Source: an uncultured Prevotella sp.
Lineage (GTDB): Bacteria; Bacteroidota; Bacteroidia; Bacteroidales; Bacteroidaceae
Direction: 5' to 3'
Length of the DNA: 64,000 nucleotides
Assembly: GCA_900770395.1 (NCBI GenBank)
Contig: CAAGKM010000030.1
Location: 496,001-560,000, forward strand
The notes beneath the pieces are model-generated. The model saw nothing but the letters and a program-made list of their open reading frames with translations. It made no database searches and was not told where the DNA came from. Shown in pieces: positions 62,420 to 64,000 of this stretch (positions are counted from its first letter, which is position 1; each line of letters opens with the position of its first letter). Both the position numbers and the translations under genes were made by a program.

Positions 62420-63604
62420 ATGAATAAGAAAAAGATAATTGTAATCAGTGTTGCTGCCGTGGCAGTGGTTGCCGTCGCATGGACGGTATTTGGCGGAGAC
62501 AAGGAAGCCGCAGCCGTGACCTATACAACGGCGAGGGTGGAGAAAGCCACAATGGAGAACAGTATCACCGCCACAGGAACCATCGAGCCTGTGACATCGG
62601 TGGAGGTTGGTACTCAGGTGTCGGGAATCATCGACAAGATTTATGTTGACTACAACAGCGTGGTGAAGCGCGGACAAGTGATTGCCGAGCTCGACAAAAC
62701 CAATCTTGTTAGCCAGCTCAACACTGCCAACAGCAACCTGCAGAGCGCTAAGAGCGACCTTGACTATCAGGCATTGAACTACAAGCGCATAAAAGCATTG
62801 CACGATAAAGGGCTGGTGAGCGACAATGAGTTTGACACCGCAAGTCTGCAATACCGTCAGGCAAAGGCAACATATTCGGCACGTCAGGAGGCTGTGGCAA
62901 CGGCAAAGACCAACCTCGGCTATGCCACTATCACGTCGCCCATTGACGGAGTGGTGCTCAGCCGCGCTGTGGAGGAGGGCCAGACTGTGGCATCAAGTTT
63001 CAACACCCCGACACTCTTCACCATTGCGCAGGACCTTACAAACATGAGAGTGATTGCCAAGGTGGACGAGGCCGACATAGGCGGAGTGATTGAAGGACAG
63101 GATGCAACCTTCACCGTGGATGCTTATCCCAATGACACCTTTAAGGGGAAGGTGACACAGGTGCGCCAGGAAGCCACCACCGAGAACAACGTGGTGACCT
63201 ACGAGGTTGTGATTTCCGCACCTAATGCCGACCTGAAGCTTAAGCCGGGACTCACTGCCAATGTGGTGATATACACACTCAGTCAGGATGGTGTGGTGAG
63301 CGTGCCGTCAAAGGCATTGCGTTTCACTCCGCAGAAACAGAATATTAAGAAGGGCGAGAAGATTGTTGACTGCAACGGAAAACAGAAGCTGTGGACCAAG
63401 AACGGCAATACATTCACTGCTCATGCCGTGACCACAGGAATGACCGACGGCAAACGCACACAAATTGTGGGCGGACTGAAAGAGGGCACTGAGATTATCG
63501 TAGAGGCTGAGGAAAACGCCATGCCCGGCGATGACGCTATGGGCGGAGAGGAAGCGGAACGCAGTCCGCTGATGCCCGGTCCGCCAAGCAAGAAAAAGAA
63601 GTAA
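62420..63604 (+). CDS. HlyD-type periplasmic adaptor (MacA-like)
   Basis: 394 residues. N-terminal membrane anchor IIVISVAAVAVVAVAWTVFGG. A first lipoyl half (SVEVGTQVSGIIDKIYVDYNSVVKRGQVIAELD), a coiled-coil hairpin (LVSQLNTANSNLQSAKSDLDYQALNYKRIKALHDKGLVSDNEFDTA), and the second lipoyl half (TNLGYATITSPIDGVVLSRAVEEGQTV). Then beta-barrel and membrane-proximal domains. The tail is basic (PPSKKKK). It links an inner-membrane ABC pump of the MacB type to the TolC-like protein. The next gene begins 19 bases on. Confidence 0.93.
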   Translation: MNKKKIIVISVAAVAVVAVAWTVFGGDKEAAAVTYTTARVEKATMENSITATGTIEPVTSVEVGTQVSGIIDKIYVDYNSVVKRGQVIAELDKTNLVSQLNTANSNLQSAKSDLDYQALNYKRIKALHDKGLVSDNEFDTASLQYRQAKATYSARQEAVATAKTNLGYATITSPIDGVVLSRAVEEGQTVASSFNTPTLFTIAQDLTNMRVIAKVDEADIGGVIEGQDATFTVDAYPNDTFKGKVTQVRQEATTENNVVTYEVVISAPNADLKLKPGLTANVVIYTLSQDGVVSVPSKALRFTPQKQNIKKGEKIVDCNGKQKLWTKNGNTFTAHAVTTGMTDGKRTQIVGGLKEGTEIIVEAEENAMPGDDAMGGEEAERSPLMPGPPSKKKK

Positions 63605-63623
63605 TAATAAACAAGGTGTTATT

Positions 63624-64000
63624 ATGAGCGAGAAAAACATATTGCCCCGCAACGGGCATATAGATACAGAGAACCGCAAGGTGGTGATAGAGCTGCGCGA
63701 CGTGCGCCGCGACTTCCATGTGGGCGAGGAAATCGTTCACGCCCTGCGTGGAGTGTCGTTCAAGATTCACGAGGGCGAGTTTGTAACCATCATGGGAACA
63801 TCGGGCTCGGGCAAGTCTACGCTGCTCAACCAGCTTGGCTGTCTCGACACTCCCACCAGCGGCGAGTTTCTGCTCGACGGTGTACCCGTGCGAAGGATGA
63901 AAAGGTCGGAGAGGGCTGTGCTTCGCAACCGCAAGATAGGCTTTGTGTTTCAGAACTACAACCTTCTTGCCAAGACCACGGCGGTGGAGAATGTTGAGCT
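63624..64000 (+). CDS. ABC transporter ATP-binding protein (MacB/LolD type), 5' part
   Basis: 125 codons are visible, cut by the window end. ATG at 63624. VVIELRDVRRDFHVGEEIVHALRGVSFKIHEGEFVTIMGTSGSGKSTLLNQLGCLD holds Walker A. IGFVFQNYNLLAKTTAVENVEL holds the Q-loop and the LolD/MacB-type sequence after it. It powers the pump formed with the adaptor and TolC-like protein. Whether the permease is fused or separate cannot be seen. Confidence 0.92.
   Translation, partial: MSEKNILPRNGHIDTENRKVVIELRDVRRDFHVGEEIVHALRGVSFKIHEGEFVTIMGTSGSGKSTLLNQLGCLDTPTSGEFLLDGVPVRRMKRSERAVLRNRKIGFVFQNYNLLAKTTAVENVE

Noticed and set aside
1..64000. tRNA, rRNA, insertion sequence, integrase, toxin-antitoxin or restriction genes
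   Set aside because: Looked for in gaps and among the protein products; none recognised. Small structured RNAs could be missed without a covariance search.

Overview
The window looks like a chromosomal segment of a Prevotella-like member of the Bacteroidales (Bacteroidota). Three things support this. There are two SusC/SusD-type uptake loci and a hybrid two-component regulator. House-keeping genes lie in Bacteroidetes order (tsaB, DUF4290, murA, rimM, dxr, rseP on one strand; yicC, gmk, nadD on the other). Many upstream regions carry the Bacteroidetes -7 box TAnnTTTG, several with TTTG about 19 bases further up. I saw no rRNA, tRNA, CRISPR array, transposase, integrase or phage gene.

Layout. 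1-4.4 kb: 3' part of a GH106-type alpha-L-rhamnosidase facing two glycosyltransferases. 4.4-12.2 kb: minus-strand run from tsaB down to a secreted GH13 enzyme, with envelope and isoprenoid genes. 12.4-18.4 kb: yicC-gmk-nadD, then a phosphoethanolamine-transferase-like enzyme and two acyltransferase-3 membrane proteins. 18.7-27.5 kb: ECF sigma factor, FecR anti-sigma factor, a SusC protein with an STN signalling domain, SusD, a DUF4465 lipoprotein and a thioredoxin-like protein. This is an uptake locus switched by trans-envelope signalling and has no glycoside hydrolase. 27.6-34 kb: flippase, then LicD, IspD/TarI-like cytidylyltransferase and epimerase (surface-polymer decoration), then metG. 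34.2-39 kb: arginine genes argR-GNAT-argG-pspC-argC-argD on the minus strand. 39.4-42.6 kb: corA with a structured leader, and a DUF349 protein. 42.7-57.4 kb: a compact xylan-utilisation locus (DUF5597 glycosidase, hybrid regulator, SusC, SusD, xylan-binding surface protein, GH10 xylanase with inserted CBMs). 57.6-60.8 kb: argS, RNase H and a UbiA-family prenyltransferase. 61-64 kb: a TolC / HlyD-type adaptor / ABC efflux set, cut by the window end.

The two uptake loci use different control logic. One uses sigma/FecR with an STN-bearing transporter. The other uses a hybrid sensor-regulator with an STN-less transporter.

The most notable points are as follows. (1) argS is complete except for one in-frame TGA exactly where the family has Cys in RGIHIC-KSM. 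(2) A family of 7-base-period repeats lies between genes and inside open reading frames without breaking them. (3) Three intergenic arrays of degenerate direct repeats have 21- or 23-base period, each with its own sequence. (4) Two copies of a long palindromic element lie in opposite orientation. (5) The corA leader has mutually exclusive terminator-like and Shine-Dalgarno-hiding hairpins. (6) The CBM insert of the xylanase is AT-rich between GC-rich catalytic halves. I did not find a clear new defence or mobile system.
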